Positions 9,983 to 18,131 of a stretch of DNA of 64,000 nt are shown piece by piece. The DNA is taken from assembly GCF_000687735.1 (NCBI RefSeq), contig NZ_JHXL01000003.1, forward strand, positions 60,645-124,644. The letters run 5' to 3'. The translations under genes were made by a program, and so were the position numbers. The notes under the pieces were generated by a model. The model searched no databases. It worked only from the letters and a program-made list of their open reading frames with translations, and was not told where the DNA came from. Positions within the stretch are counted from its first letter, which is position 1; each line of letters starts with the position of its first letter. This stretch comes from Acholeplasma equifetale ATCC 29724. Its GTDB lineage: Bacteria; Bacillota_I; Bacilli_A; Acholeplasmatales; Acholeplasmataceae.

Positions 9983-11062
9983 ATGTCAAAGTCAAATAAA
10001 TTAACATTTTCTATTGTCAATAGGATAGCAGTATCTGAGTTACTATATAAGCCAAACAATAATGATTGTTTGTTTTTTACTACTGGTGAAACTTTTTATT
10101 CTATTGAACCATCCTTTACAATTTTTTATAAAAATAATAGTAGATACAATGAAGGTAAATATATTGTTGGTCGTAATGAAATTACCGATATAAGAGTTAG
10201 ATGTGATGTAAGTGAACTGAAGTTAGATGATATCACTAAAGAATATCACAAAAAAAAGTACAAAAGAAAAGCTAATAAGACATTTCACTTAAACAATGAT
10301 TTATTAAACTTTATATCAAAACTGCAAGCATTTATTTCATCCAATATCATTGATATAGATTTTAATGAGCAAGACTATACTATTGATTTTACTAGTATGA
10401 GTGATTATGTAGTTGTGGAAAACTCAAATAAATATTCTATTGACCAAATTTCAAAAGTGATTAATACAATAAATAACTTAGAGTATCTTAATTTAGGTAG
10501 AACAATAATTTTGAATAAAACTTTGACAAGTTTTAAAAATGCCCTAACACATGTTATGAATAAAAGTGAACATGAAATAAGTAAAGTTTTCAAAGAATAT
10601 AAAGAAGTGCTTCCTTTAGTATTACTTGGATACGACGCGACATTAGAATTTGAATATAAAATTGAAGAAGTTGGGGATGGAACAACAAAACCAGATATAT
10701 TTTTACTAGACGAACAAAATGAAAGAGTTACTTTAGTAGAATTGAAAAGAGCAGATGCTATAATGTTTGGTGGTAAATACAGAGTTGACACATTAAGAGT
10801 TAAAACTGAATTTTCAAATGCAATTCACCAAACAAACATACAAAGAACAAAATTATCACAAAGTAATGATAACTATCATTATAATATTCCTAAATCAATA
10901 TTGGTATATGGGAATATTGAAAACGAAATAACGGATGAAGTTGATATTGATCTAGTTAAAAAAAACTTAAATATTCTCAGGTATAATAATAAAGATTTAA
11001 TAATCATGACTTATAATGAAATATTCGAAAGAATTGATTTAATATTAAAAGACGAAAAATAG
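9983..11062 (+). CDS. Shedu-like DUF4263 PD-(D/E)XK nuclease
   Basis: A 359-residue protein whose C-terminal third matches the pattern of Shedu (SduA, DUF4263) nucleases. An E-rich lead-in (SEHEISKVFKEYKEVLPLVL, about 195-214) is followed by the nuclease core with P237-D238, then LVELKRAD giving E253 and K255, then AIHQTNIQRTKL, where the Q after the core is typical of the fold. The N-terminal 180 residues are a variable, probably sensor, region without recognised motif. Shedu proteins are single-gene anti-phage nucleases; the family call is from motif pattern, not from a profile search. It follows the hsd operon and a membrane protein gene and is closed by a terminator at 11192. Confidence 0.72.
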   Translation: MSKSNKLTFSIVNRIAVSELLYKPNNNDCLFFTTGETFYSIEPSFTIFYKNNSRYNEGKYIVGRNEITDIRVRCDVSELKLDDITKEYHKKKYKRKANKTFHLNNDLLNFISKLQAFISSNIIDIDFNEQDYTIDFTSMSDYVVVENSNKYSIDQISKVINTINNLEYLNLGRTIILNKTLTSFKNALTHVMNKSEHEISKVFKEYKEVLPLVLLGYDATLEFEYKIEEVGDGTTKPDIFLLDEQNERVTLVELKRADAIMFGGKYRVDTLRVKTEFSNAIHQTNIQRTKLSQSNDNYHYNIPKSILVYGNIENEITDEVDIDLVKKNLNILRYNNKDLIIMTYNEIFERIDLILKDEK

Positions 11063-11191
11063 TTTTTTATTATCAAGATATCACTGGGTAGCAAAATGAA
11101 AACATACAATATTTGATTTGTTGCAAAAGCGACACACCAGATTGAAAGTTTGTAGCATTTCATTTACAGCAAGACATAGTGGAATTAAATA

Positions 11192-11218
11192 ATGCTACAC
11201 TTCGGTGTGGCATTTTTT
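11192..11218 (+). terminator. intrinsic terminator
   Basis: ATGCTACAC pairs with GTGTGGCAT (one G-U) over a TTCG loop, followed by TTTTTT. It ends the hsd/Shedu-like transcription unit. Confidence 0.88.
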
Positions 11219-11321
11219 ATTTATATATAATGGAGTTATAAGCCTGATAAAGCCATTTGTTTAATTAATAGTATAAAACAATAAGAAAATTAAAAAGTAT
11301 ATAAAAAGAAATATAAAGAAA

Positions 11322-11362
11322 AAAACGACTTTTACCAGTAGTTGGTACGTCGTTTTATTTTT
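11322..11362. terminator. bidirectional terminator-like hairpin
   Basis: Outer stem AAAACGAC / GTCGTTTT with inner stem TACCA / TGGTA. A runs lie on the left and T runs on the right, so it could stop transcription from both sides, including the small minus-strand gene that ends at 11409. Confidence 0.75.
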
Positions 11363-11408
11363 TGATTTAAAAGGGTATTCGAGATTACATTTGAAAGGCT
11401 ATTCGTAT

Positions 11409-11696
11409 TTAAGTTAAAAATAATTTCCAATTTATATTTAAGTTTAGTCTTGTTTGTATAAAATCATATGAATCTTCATAAATCGGATTTGATTGTAGTA
11501 CCACATAGTAGTCTATATCTAGATCTGATTGATTAGATAACTTTAATATTATATTGAGATTTTCTCTATCAGTTGCTACAACACTTATGAATAACTCTTT
11601 AGCTTCATAATCATTGATATTCTTTAATTGTTTCATAAACAACCTAAAACAACCATCGTAGTTAAACGCCATTAGATACTTATGGTTTAGTTTCAT
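11409..11696 (-). CDS. hypothetical small protein, possibly frame-disrupted
   Basis: A 95-residue minus-strand frame beginning MKLNHKYLMAFNYDG. No family is recognised. Just upstream, an ATG at 11721 opens a 13-codon frame (MKNIEELINETKP, stop at 11680-11682) that overlaps it in another phase. A single frameshift would join the two into one longer protein with a more typical N-terminus. No convincing Shine-Dalgarno precedes the 11696 ATG. It is either a small intact gene or a remnant; it sits between the defence operon and phage remnants. Confidence 0.35.
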   Translation of the reverse strand: MKLNHKYLMAFNYDGCFRLFMKQLKNINDYEAKELFISVVATDRENLNIILKLSNQSDLDIDYYVVLQSNPIYEDSYDFIQTRLNLNINWKLFLT

Positions 11697-11855
11697 TAAT
11701 TAACTCTTCAATGTTTTTCATTTGTAATGTAATATGAGATTTTTCCTTAGTTTTCTCGAAATGAGAAATAACCTTGTTTTTGAAAAAACTTATATTTTGG
11801 ATAGGCTACAATAAGTTGTAACAAAAAGATAAGGATTTATCAAATTAGGTCACTA

Positions 11856-12187
11856 TGGGTTGGTTATGATCCATGGAACAGTCAATATTGGACTAAAGAA
11901 ATGGAAGAACTCGGATTTAACATGGAAAAGATAAGACAGGGAATATACACTCTATCTGAACCGATGAAACAACTAGAAGCTGATTTAAAGAATGAAAACG
12001 TCATTTATAACAATAATCCAATACTTAAATGGTGTTTATCAAATACTCAAGCTAAAGTAGATGTTAATGGAAATATCCAATCTTTAAAGCTTAATTCAAG
12101 ATATAAAAGAATTGATGTGCTGTTGCATTAATAATTGCTTATGCAGTTCTAAATAGATATAAATTAGAGTATGAAAATATGCTATAA
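11856..12187 (+). pseudogene. phage large terminase (TerL) C-terminal remnant
   Basis: The translation begins WVGYDPWNSQYWTKEMEELGF and continues through NPILKWCLSNTQAKVD and SRYKRIDV, the pattern of the C-terminal nuclease part of Terminase_1-type large subunits. At about 12119 the frame shifts and continues as AVALIIAYAVLNRYKLEYENML with a stop at 12185-12187, the expected end of such a protein. The N-terminal ATPase part is missing to the left. It is a broken phage packaging gene. The reading that starts at the internal ATG 11901 is only part of it. Confidence 0.85.
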
Positions 12188-12214
12188 TTGAATAAAAGTT
12201 GGGAGTTGTTTTTA

Positions 12215-13153
12215 ATGAATATTTTTGATGTCCTAAATCATGAAAAGTTTGAAGCATATAAAGAAAATGAAAGTGCTAGCGAATATGATAATATTAGTTT
12301 AGTATTAGCAGTAATTGATTCTATATTTTCAATCTCCGCTAAGTATGAAACAACCGTAAAAGTAGTAGATAGATTTGCTGAATATGTCGGAATAAATAAA
12401 AAAAGCGATGATTTTACAATTACAGAATTTATGAATAAATTTAATGATTTTAGTCCAGAACAACTAGCAAATGATGTATTTAATAATAGGCAAAGAACAT
12501 CGGCTGTTAATGGAATATTAAAAGCAGAAGCAGTTAAAAGTGTCATTGAAGTTTTATATAATAATAAAATCGATACGAAAAAAGATTTATTAAATTTTCA
12601 AAATCAAGAAAAACTTGAGCTAGAAATTAGAAAAATTAAAGGACAAGGCAGTGGTATTACATTCCATTACCTTATGATGCATGCTGGAGATGTAAATAGA
12701 TTTAAGGCCGATAGACATATTTATACCTTTTTTGAATTGTATTTAGGTTATGGAAAACTAGATGAAACTACACTTAAAAAAGTATTTAATGAAGAGTTTT
12801 TAATTGTAAAAAATAAATATCCACACTTCACTGTAAGAACTTTGGATAATTTGATTTGGAACTTCATAAAAGAAAGAGAAAACCATTTCACAGAAACAGA
12901 AGCACTAAATATTGTAGAATTTAGATTTCAAGAAAATAAAAAATGGTACGTTTTTAATAAACATACAAATAAATATTTTATAACAAATAGTGCGCCTAAA
13001 AGTGTATTTGAATCTTATGAAAAATATTTATCTAACTTTGATAAAGAGCTATTGGTGCAGATTTTGGAAACTGTAGAACAATTAGACCATTACATTGGTG
13101 AGAAATTGTTTGAACCAACTAAAAACATAATTAAAAAAATGTTAACCAAATAA
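12215..13153 (+). CDS. helix-hairpin-helix (DNA glycosylase-like) protein of unknown function
   Basis: The 312-residue frame starts at the ATG 12215, nine bases after GGGAG (12201-12205); an upstream in-frame TTG at 12188 has no ribosome site. A TATAAT at 12184-12189 may be its own promoter. Residues 139-170 read RKIKGQGSGITF followed by HYLMMHAGDV and FKADRHI, resembling the HhH-GPD element and following Asp of base-excision glycosylases. The C-terminal 100 residues carry no recognised motif. It lies intact between broken terminase and portal genes, so it may be phage cargo or a defence gene. Function is not established. Confidence 0.7.
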   Translation: MNIFDVLNHEKFEAYKENESASEYDNISLVLAVIDSIFSISAKYETTVKVVDRFAEYVGINKKSDDFTITEFMNKFNDFSPEQLANDVFNNRQRTSAVNGILKAEAVKSVIEVLYNNKIDTKKDLLNFQNQEKLELEIRKIKGQGSGITFHYLMMHAGDVNRFKADRHIYTFFELYLGYGKLDETTLKKVFNEEFLIVKNKYPHFTVRTLDNLIWNFIKERENHFTETEALNIVEFRFQENKKWYVFNKHTNKYFITNSAPKSVFESYEKYLSNFDKELLVQILETVEQLDHYIGEKLFEPTKNIIKKMLTK

Positions 13154-13172
13154 TTAATTTACGGAGGTCTCA

Positions 13173-13394
13173 ATGGCCATATTTAAAAGAAAGAAAAAAC
13201 AGGGCTCTACGGAGTCCTTTAAATTAGTAAGCGACTTTAATAGTCCACACGTTCCATTTGGAAGTAACATATCCAAATCGGATGTAGTAAAGATTGCTAT
13301 TGATAGGATTGCAAGTTAATGCGCAAAACTAAAACCAAGATATATAAAAACATTAAATGATAAGACAGTTACGGAGAATGATGTGATACCTCTA
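13173..13394 (+). pseudogene. phage portal protein N-terminal remnant
   Basis: The frame starts at ATG 13173, six bases after GGAGG, as MAIFKRKKKQGS. It contains SDVVKIAIDRIAS, then a TAA stop at 13317-13319 where the family usually has Glu (GAA to TAA), then continues in frame as CAKLKPRYIKTLNDK and TVTEND until the insertion sequence. This is the N-terminus of an HK97-type phage portal protein, inactivated by a nonsense codon and cut by the IS. No continuation is visible to the right of the IS, so flanking DNA was also lost. Confidence 0.75.
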
Positions 13395-13418
13395 AAGTAG
13401 ACACAGGAAATAATATAA
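13395..13418. repeat. left inverted repeat of the IS
   Basis: Pairs with the right inverted repeat at 15015-15038, differing at two positions within 24 bases. Confidence 0.85.
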
Positions 13419-13463
13419 ATTAAAAACTATATTATTACTGTAAATACTTGGAGGTATTTTATT

Positions 13464-14174
13464 TTGAAAAAAAACAAACGATTAAGTTATGAAGAAAAAT
13501 TAAAAATTTGTGAACTATATGATAAAGGTGAAGGGACTCATAGGAGTTTAGCAAAACAATTTGGTATAGATAAAACTACAATACAACAACTCTATTTTAA
13601 ATATAAAAATTTTGGTGCTGAAACATTACATATGAAGCGAACACATCAAAGCTATACTGAAACATTTAAGCATATAGTCATTGCATCATATAAAAATGGT
13701 GAAGGTAGTTATTATGATTTAGCCATAAAGTATGGTATTGATAATCCTTCATTAATAGCCAGATGGGTATTAGGGTATAATAATATTAAAACTACACATA
13801 GTGGATCAGGTGGTATCAATATTATGGCCAGAAAAACAACCTTAGAAGAAAGAATTAAAATTGTTGAATATTTGATTAAGCATGAGCTTGATTATCATGG
13901 CACCGCTGTAAAGTTCAATGTAAGTTATCAACAGATATACACATGGTACAAAAAGTATCAATCCTTAGGTGTCAATGGACTTAATGATAACCGTGGTCGA
14001 AGAAAGCAAACTAAAGAACTATCAGAACTTGAACAATTAAGGCGCGAAAATGAAAGACTCAAAAAAGCATTATATTTAAGTGAAGCAGCCAAGGAAGTTT
14101 TTAAAAAAAAACGAGACTTGGAGGAAAAAGCCCGCTTAACAAGCTTAGGAACCAAGCCACGTACGAAACAATAG
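13464..14174 (+). CDS. IS150-group transposase OrfA (helix-turn-helix)
   Basis: A 236-residue DNA-binding half of an IS3-family transposase. It carries repeated helix-turn-helix units (about residues 1-45, 45-100 and 125-165, such as LAKQFGIDKTTIQQLY and AVKFNVSYQQIYTWY), then a basic linker and the leucine-zipper segment LEQLRRENERLKKALYLSEA. The length is typical of IS150-type OrfA. ATG is replaced by TTG at 13464, seven bases after GGAGG. The run of nine A residues at 14103-14111 near its end is the site where ribosomes can slip -1 into orfB to make the active fusion transposase. Confidence 0.88.
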   Translation: MKKNKRLSYEEKLKICELYDKGEGTHRSLAKQFGIDKTTIQQLYFKYKNFGAETLHMKRTHQSYTETFKHIVIASYKNGEGSYYDLAIKYGIDNPSLIARWVLGYNNIKTTHSGSGGINIMARKTTLEERIKIVEYLIKHELDYHGTAVKFNVSYQQIYTWYKKYQSLGVNGLNDNRGRRKQTKELSELEQLRRENERLKKALYLSEAAKEVFKKKRDLEEKARLTSLGTKPRTKQ

Positions 14175-14989
14175 ATTATTTTAAAGATGTATATGATATT
14201 AAGTGGCTCTGTGAACTGTTGGGTATAGCAAGATCTGCATATTATAAATGGTCAAATAGAATTAAACCAGCATATGAAATAAAGAATGAAGAAACGCTAG
14301 ATGTTATACAAGCCTACTATAAACATTTCGATAAGAAATACGGCTATAGACGTATTAGAGATAACATCAATAAATATACTGGAAAAAATCATTCGGAAAA
14401 CTACATTTATCGTTTAATGCGAGCCTACAATTTAAAATCTATTATCCGTCGTAAACGTCCAGGTTTCTTGAAGACTAAACCTGAACAAGTTGGACAAAAC
14501 ATATTAAATAGAGAATTTAGTGCATCCAATCCAAATGAGAAATGGTTAAGTGATGTTACAGAATTTAAATATGGATACAGTGGTCAAAAGCTTTACTTAT
14601 GTGCGATATTAGACTTGTATGACAATAGTATAGTCTCTTATCATATACATCATAGAAATGATAATCATCTGGTTTTTACAACCTTTAAGAAAGCAATAAA
14701 AAGTAATCCAAAAGCTAGCCCAATGTTTCATAGTGATCGGGGATATCAATATACAAGTAAAGCATTTAAGAAACTACTAGATAAACATAATATCGTACAA
14801 AGTATGTCTAGAGTAGGTAAGTGTATTGATAACGGACCCATCGAGAACTTATGGGGAATTATAAAATCTGAAATGTATTATTTAGAAACGTTTGATTCAT
14901 CAGAAAAACTCACAAAAGCAATTAAAGATTACATTAAGTTCTATAATCAAGAAAGAATACAACGTAAATTAAAAAGCCATACACCTTAG
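14105..14989 (+). CDS. IS150-group transposase OrfB (DDE integrase), read by -1 frameshift
   Basis: The catalytic half of the transposase. The frame is open from the poly-A slippery site (KKTRLGGKSPLNKL, then YFKDVYDIKWLCELLGIARS), so it is normally fused to OrfA; a TTG at 14219 is a weaker independent start. DDE motifs are visible in WLSDVTEF, FHSDRGYQYTS and GPIENLWGIIKSE. The frame stops at KSHTP, and one base insertion later the DNA would read LEYRYMAI then stop, matching the usual IS150 C-terminus. The gene has therefore probably lost one T and its last eight or so residues. Confidence 0.85.
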   Translation, partial: KKTRLGGKSPLNKLRNQATYETIDYFKDVYDIKWLCELLGIARSAYYKWSNRIKPAYEIKNEETLDVIQAYYKHFDKKYGYRRIRDNINKYTGKNHSENYIYRLMRAYNLKSIIRRKRPGFLKTKPEQVGQNILNREFSASNPNEKWLSDVTEFKYGYSGQKLYLCAILDLYDNSIVSYHIHHRNDNHLVFTTFKKAIKSNPKASPMFHSDRGYQYTSKAFKKLLDKHNIVQSMSRVGKCIDNGPIENLWGIIKSEMYYLETFDSSEKLTKAIKDYIKFYNQERIQRKLKSHTP

Positions 14990-15014
14990 AATATAGGTAT
15001 ATGGCCATCTAATT

Positions 15015-15038
15015 TTATATTATTTACCGTGTCTACTT
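15015..15038. repeat. right inverted repeat of the IS
   Basis: Reverse complement of the left end, running inward from GTGTCTACTT at 15029-15038. Confidence 0.85.
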
Positions 15039-15073
15039 GAAAAGGGGCTGTTCAAACTTGAGTTTTAATTAAA

Positions 15074-15097
15074 GGGTGATTTTATCGCCTTATTTTT
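15074..15097 (+). terminator. terminator-like hairpin after the IS
   Basis: GGTGAT pairs with ATCGCC over a TTT loop, followed by TTATTTTTAT. It separates the IS from the next chromosomal gene. Confidence 0.55.
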
Positions 15098-15234
15098 ATG
15101 CAATATTTATTATAAAGATTATAAAGCTTAATTATAGGATTTTGTTCATATTCAACTTGACATCTATATTAAATCAGAACTATAAACGTGTTACAATAAA
15201 ATAGAAGCTATTATTTTATAGAAGGGAACAGATT

Positions 15235-16485
15235 ATGAACACATTAAGAAATATAATATTAGATTTTTTATTACAATTAAATTTTAGTGAAACAATCAGA
15301 GTTATTATTGCTGATACTATTTTATTAATTGGTCTTTTAGTAATTAGTATTATTAGTTACTTTATTTTCAAATTAATTTTTAAATTAACAATTAAAAAAG
15401 CCGGTTTAAAAAGTAATACAATTTTTATGAAGGGGTTGGTTGAAAGTAAGGTTATTCCTAATTTATTGAAATTAATTCCAACAATCTTTTTAATCCAACT
15501 TATTGAATATATTCCAACCTATCAAGCCTTTATTGATTTTATTTTAGTAATAGTAATAGCATACTTTGTTATAAAGATAAATATGTCAATCATTGATTTT
15601 ATCAATGATTTATATAACAAGTACAATAAAAATGCTCGAAATAAACCAATTAAAGGAATACTAACAGCAATTAAGATTGTTATTGTAGTTATTGTCGTAA
15701 TAGTTGTTATATCTAATTTATTAGGTGAAAGCCCAACCGTTATATTAGCAGGACTTGGAGCAATGTCAGCAGTATTAATGTTAATCTTCCAAGATAGTAT
15801 TTTAGGGTTAGTTGCTGGTTTTCAAATGTCAGCTAACGATTTAGTAAGAATTGGTGATTGGATTGAAATGCCAAAATATGGGGTTGATGGTCATGTGATC
15901 GATGTAACGCTAACCTTTATCCAAGTTGAAAACTGGGATAAAACAACTGTTACAATCCCAGCCTATAAATTAATATCAGAATCATTTACCAATTGGCGAA
16001 GTGTCTTTGATAATGGTGGAAGAAGAATCAAAAGGTCAGTTAATATTGATGTTAAAAGTGTTAAAATCTTAGATAAAGAATTATATGATAAATTAATGAA
16101 AGTAGACTATTTAAAAGAGTATTTAACAACAAAACAAACTGAAATTGATCAGTACAATAAAGAGCGTAACATTGATACAACGGTTGCTTTAAATGGAAGA
16201 AGATTAACTAATTTAGGTGTTTATAGAATATATTTAACCGAGTATTTAAAAAATCACCCGCATATTCATCCCGAAATGTGGCGAATAGTAAGACAACTAC
16301 AAACAACTAATAAAGGTGTTCCTTTAGAAGTATACGCGTTTTCAAGTAAAACAAGTTGGGGTGATTATGAAGCAATTATGGCAGATATCTTTGATCATAT
16401 TTATGCGACAACTACATATTTTGAACTAAAAATATACCAAGAACCATCCGGTGATGATATAATTCAAAGAATTAATAAGAGTTAA
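15235..16485 (+). CDS. mscS: MscS-family mechanosensitive channel
   Basis: A small-conductance mechanosensitive channel that opens under membrane tension to release solutes. The 416-residue protein has about four to five membrane helices in residues 15-195. The pore-lining helix is GLGAMSAVLMLIFQDSILGLVAG (given here with its alanine/glycine packing surface at about 178-200). The beta domain follows with RIGDWIEMPKYGVDGHVIDV and the family-typical threading TVTIPAYKL and SFTNWR. A C-terminal cytoplasmic domain ends the chain. It starts after GAAGGGAACAG and forms a single-gene unit. Confidence 0.9.
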   Translation: MNTLRNIILDFLLQLNFSETIRVIIADTILLIGLLVISIISYFIFKLIFKLTIKKAGLKSNTIFMKGLVESKVIPNLLKLIPTIFLIQLIEYIPTYQAFIDFILVIVIAYFVIKINMSIIDFINDLYNKYNKNARNKPIKGILTAIKIVIVVIVVIVVISNLLGESPTVILAGLGAMSAVLMLIFQDSILGLVAGFQMSANDLVRIGDWIEMPKYGVDGHVIDVTLTFIQVENWDKTTVTIPAYKLISESFTNWRSVFDNGGRRIKRSVNIDVKSVKILDKELYDKLMKVDYLKEYLTTKQTEIDQYNKERNIDTTVALNGRRLTNLGVYRIYLTEYLKNHPHIHPEMWRIVRQLQTTNKGVPLEVYAFSSKTSWGDYEAIMADIFDHIYATTTYFELKIYQEPSGDDIIQRINKS

Positions 16486-16497
16486 AAATTTAATATT

Positions 16498-17316
16498 TTA
16501 TACTTTAAGAGCCTTAATGAATGTAAATTCAGCAGGCTTTTTAAATACTACTTTTCTGACAACAGATGCTATAAGAAGCATTAATAAAGCCATTAAACTA
16601 AATCCTAATACATAAACAATTAAGAATATGAAATGTGGCACATTAGGTTCAATCATCGATAGTACTGGGATTTCTGTACCGTATTTAGGATTAATAAAGA
16701 ACATATTGAATGTAACTGTGTCAATAAATACATTAAATAAAATGTTCATCATATAAGCGATAGTAACTAATATAACAAATACCGACATACCTTTTAATAA
16801 TGTTTTGTAGTTAATTGGTACAGATGTTAATAATAAAGCTAATCCGACTGCAGCTATTAATCCATGATGTACCATTGTTTGGATATTAATTCCAATTGTA
16901 GGGACAAACACACTTGAAGGGTATAGCATAACTGAAACCCCTGCAAATGTTCCGTAAGTTGCTAAAAATGCGACTAAGTAAGATGCGATTTTTTTATTTT
17001 TTGTAAATCCTAAAATGATATATAAATACATTGGTGTTGAACAAAATTGGAATGGAAAAGCGTACCATTGATAATGATTTTCTTGATATGTAAAAATGAT
17101 TTGTTTATATACTTCCAATAAAAGCATAACAATACCAAGTATCAAAATTGTTTTTTTAATTTTTGGTATGTCACCTTTTTTAAATATCTTTAATAAAAAA
17201 TAAAAAACTATTGCTGTTAATATTAATGATAAATAATGGAACCAACTTGTTTCTAAACCAGTGTATGCTACCGGTGTTGTCATTTCAGAATTTAAAAATT
17301 CTAATATTTTATTCAT
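16498..17316 (-). CDS. YwaF/TMEM164-family integral membrane protein
   Basis: A 272-residue protein with about seven to eight membrane helices. The conserved centre of the YwaF (TIGR02206) family is visible as QWYAFPFQFCSTPMYLY (about residues 83-99), with a second conserved stretch around MVHHGL (about 147-152). TMEM164, the eukaryotic relative, is an acyltransferase that uses a cysteine/histidine pair; C92 and H150 or H151 here are candidate equivalents, but activity in bacterial members is unknown. The start is preceded by AAGGAGTACTTAC. It converges with mscS, and only 12 bases separate the two ends. Confidence 0.78.
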   Translation of the reverse strand: MNKILEFLNSEMTTPVAYTGLETSWFHYLSLILTAIVFYFLLKIFKKGDIPKIKKTILILGIVMLLLEVYKQIIFTYQENHYQWYAFPFQFCSTPMYLYIILGFTKNKKIASYLVAFLATYGTFAGVSVMLYPSSVFVPTIGINIQTMVHHGLIAAVGLALLLTSVPINYKTLLKGMSVFVILVTIAYMMNILFNVFIDTVTFNMFFINPKYGTEIPVLSMIEPNVPHFIFLIVYVLGFSLMALLMLLIASVVRKVVFKKPAEFTFIKALKV

Positions 17317-17545
17317 AGTAAGTACTCCTTAAGCACTAACTCAATATTGTAACATTTTTTGAATCGTTTTTATATAGCGTTAATAAAAATTTTAACGTTT
17401 CATATAATTTATATGCAAAAATAGTTAATTTATAAATGTGTTCATTTGATAAGTATCTAAAATGACTATATAATAGAAAATAGGGTGATTTGAAATCAAA
17501 TATAGAAAATTTGATTTCTAATCAAGTTAAATATGGTAGGGAATT

Positions 17546-18097
17546 ATGAGTAAAGAAAAATTATTTAAAGATATCGAGAAAAAATTAAATAAAAAGTTTA
17601 TTAATCTTAAAGAAAATGAAGTTATCTTAAGAGAAGATGACTTTGATGATGGTAAACTAACCAAATCTGGATATATCAGTTTGAAACAACAATCAGATTA
17701 TATTTCTGTTAATGAAGATATAGAAATACGTATACCAAAAAGTTATTTACCTAATTTTAAAGAACAATTAGAGTATATGGCAACAAAAGAACTCATACGT
17801 ATTAAAAAAGATATTAGAGATTCAAATTGGTCTGCAGCTATATTCTTTTTAACAGGGTTATTTTTATTATCTTTACAAGGATTTACTGAATTTTTTAATA
17901 TCAAAATTATAAATGATATTATTATCATTATTAGCTGGGTTTTTATATGGGCATCTATTGAAAAAAGATTTTTTGATTTACCTAAATTAAAGGGAAGAAG
18001 AATCAATATACTTCATATTTTATCAAGTAATGTTTATCCATATAAAAGAGAAGAAGAAATAATTGAACCAGTAAGTGAAAGTGAGTTTCATGAATAA
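17546..18097 (+). CDS. hypothetical protein with two membrane helices
   Basis: A 183-residue protein of unknown function. Residues 1-95 are charged and soluble (KLNKKFINLKENEVILREDD and so on). Two hydrophobic helices lie at about 96-113 (AAIFFLTGLFLLSLQGF) and 120-138 (INDIIIIISWVFIWASI), and a charged C-terminal tail ends in acidic residues. No recognised motif. The start follows GGTAGGGAATT. It lies 34 bases before the Nudix gene and may share its transcript. Confidence 0.7.
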   Translation: MSKEKLFKDIEKKLNKKFINLKENEVILREDDFDDGKLTKSGYISLKQQSDYISVNEDIEIRIPKSYLPNFKEQLEYMATKELIRIKKDIRDSNWSAAIFFLTGLFLLSLQGFTEFFNIKIINDIIIIISWVFIWASIEKRFFDLPKLKGRRINILHILSSNVYPYKREEEIIEPVSESEFHE

Positions 18098-18131
18098 AAT
18101 ATCACTAAAAAAAACTAAAAAAAATTAAGGA

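Larger units (their letters stand above)
11063..11408. other. gene-free stretch with two hairpins
   Basis: After the Shedu-like gene there is no supported gene for about 345 bases. It holds two strong terminator-like hairpins (listed separately) and AT-rich filler. The two hairpins separate the defence operon from the following, oppositely oriented small gene. Confidence 0.6.
13395..15038 (+). mobile_element. IS3-family element, IS150 group, 1644 bp
   Basis: The ends are imperfect inverted repeats: the left end starts AAGTAGACACAGGAAATAAT and the right end, read inward, AAGTAGACACGGTAAATAAT, with about 22 of 24 bases matching. Between them are two overlapping frames, orfA with HTH domains and orfB with an rve/DDE integrase domain, joined by a poly-A slippery site. 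No clear target-site duplication flanks the ends, which suggests deletion or recombination after insertion. It interrupts a phage portal fragment. Confidence 0.88.

Noticed and set aside
11901..12131. A stand-alone 76-codon gene
   Set aside because: It is the middle of a frameshifted terminase C-terminus; upstream and downstream phases continue the homology pattern.
13385..15048. Target-site duplication of the IS
   Set aside because: Bases next to the two ends were compared for 3-5 base repeats in several registers and none matched.
15039..15060. GGGGCTGTTCAAA-like sequence as the end of another insertion sequence
   Set aside because: It resembles ends of some IS elements, but no transposase fragment or matching second end is next to it.
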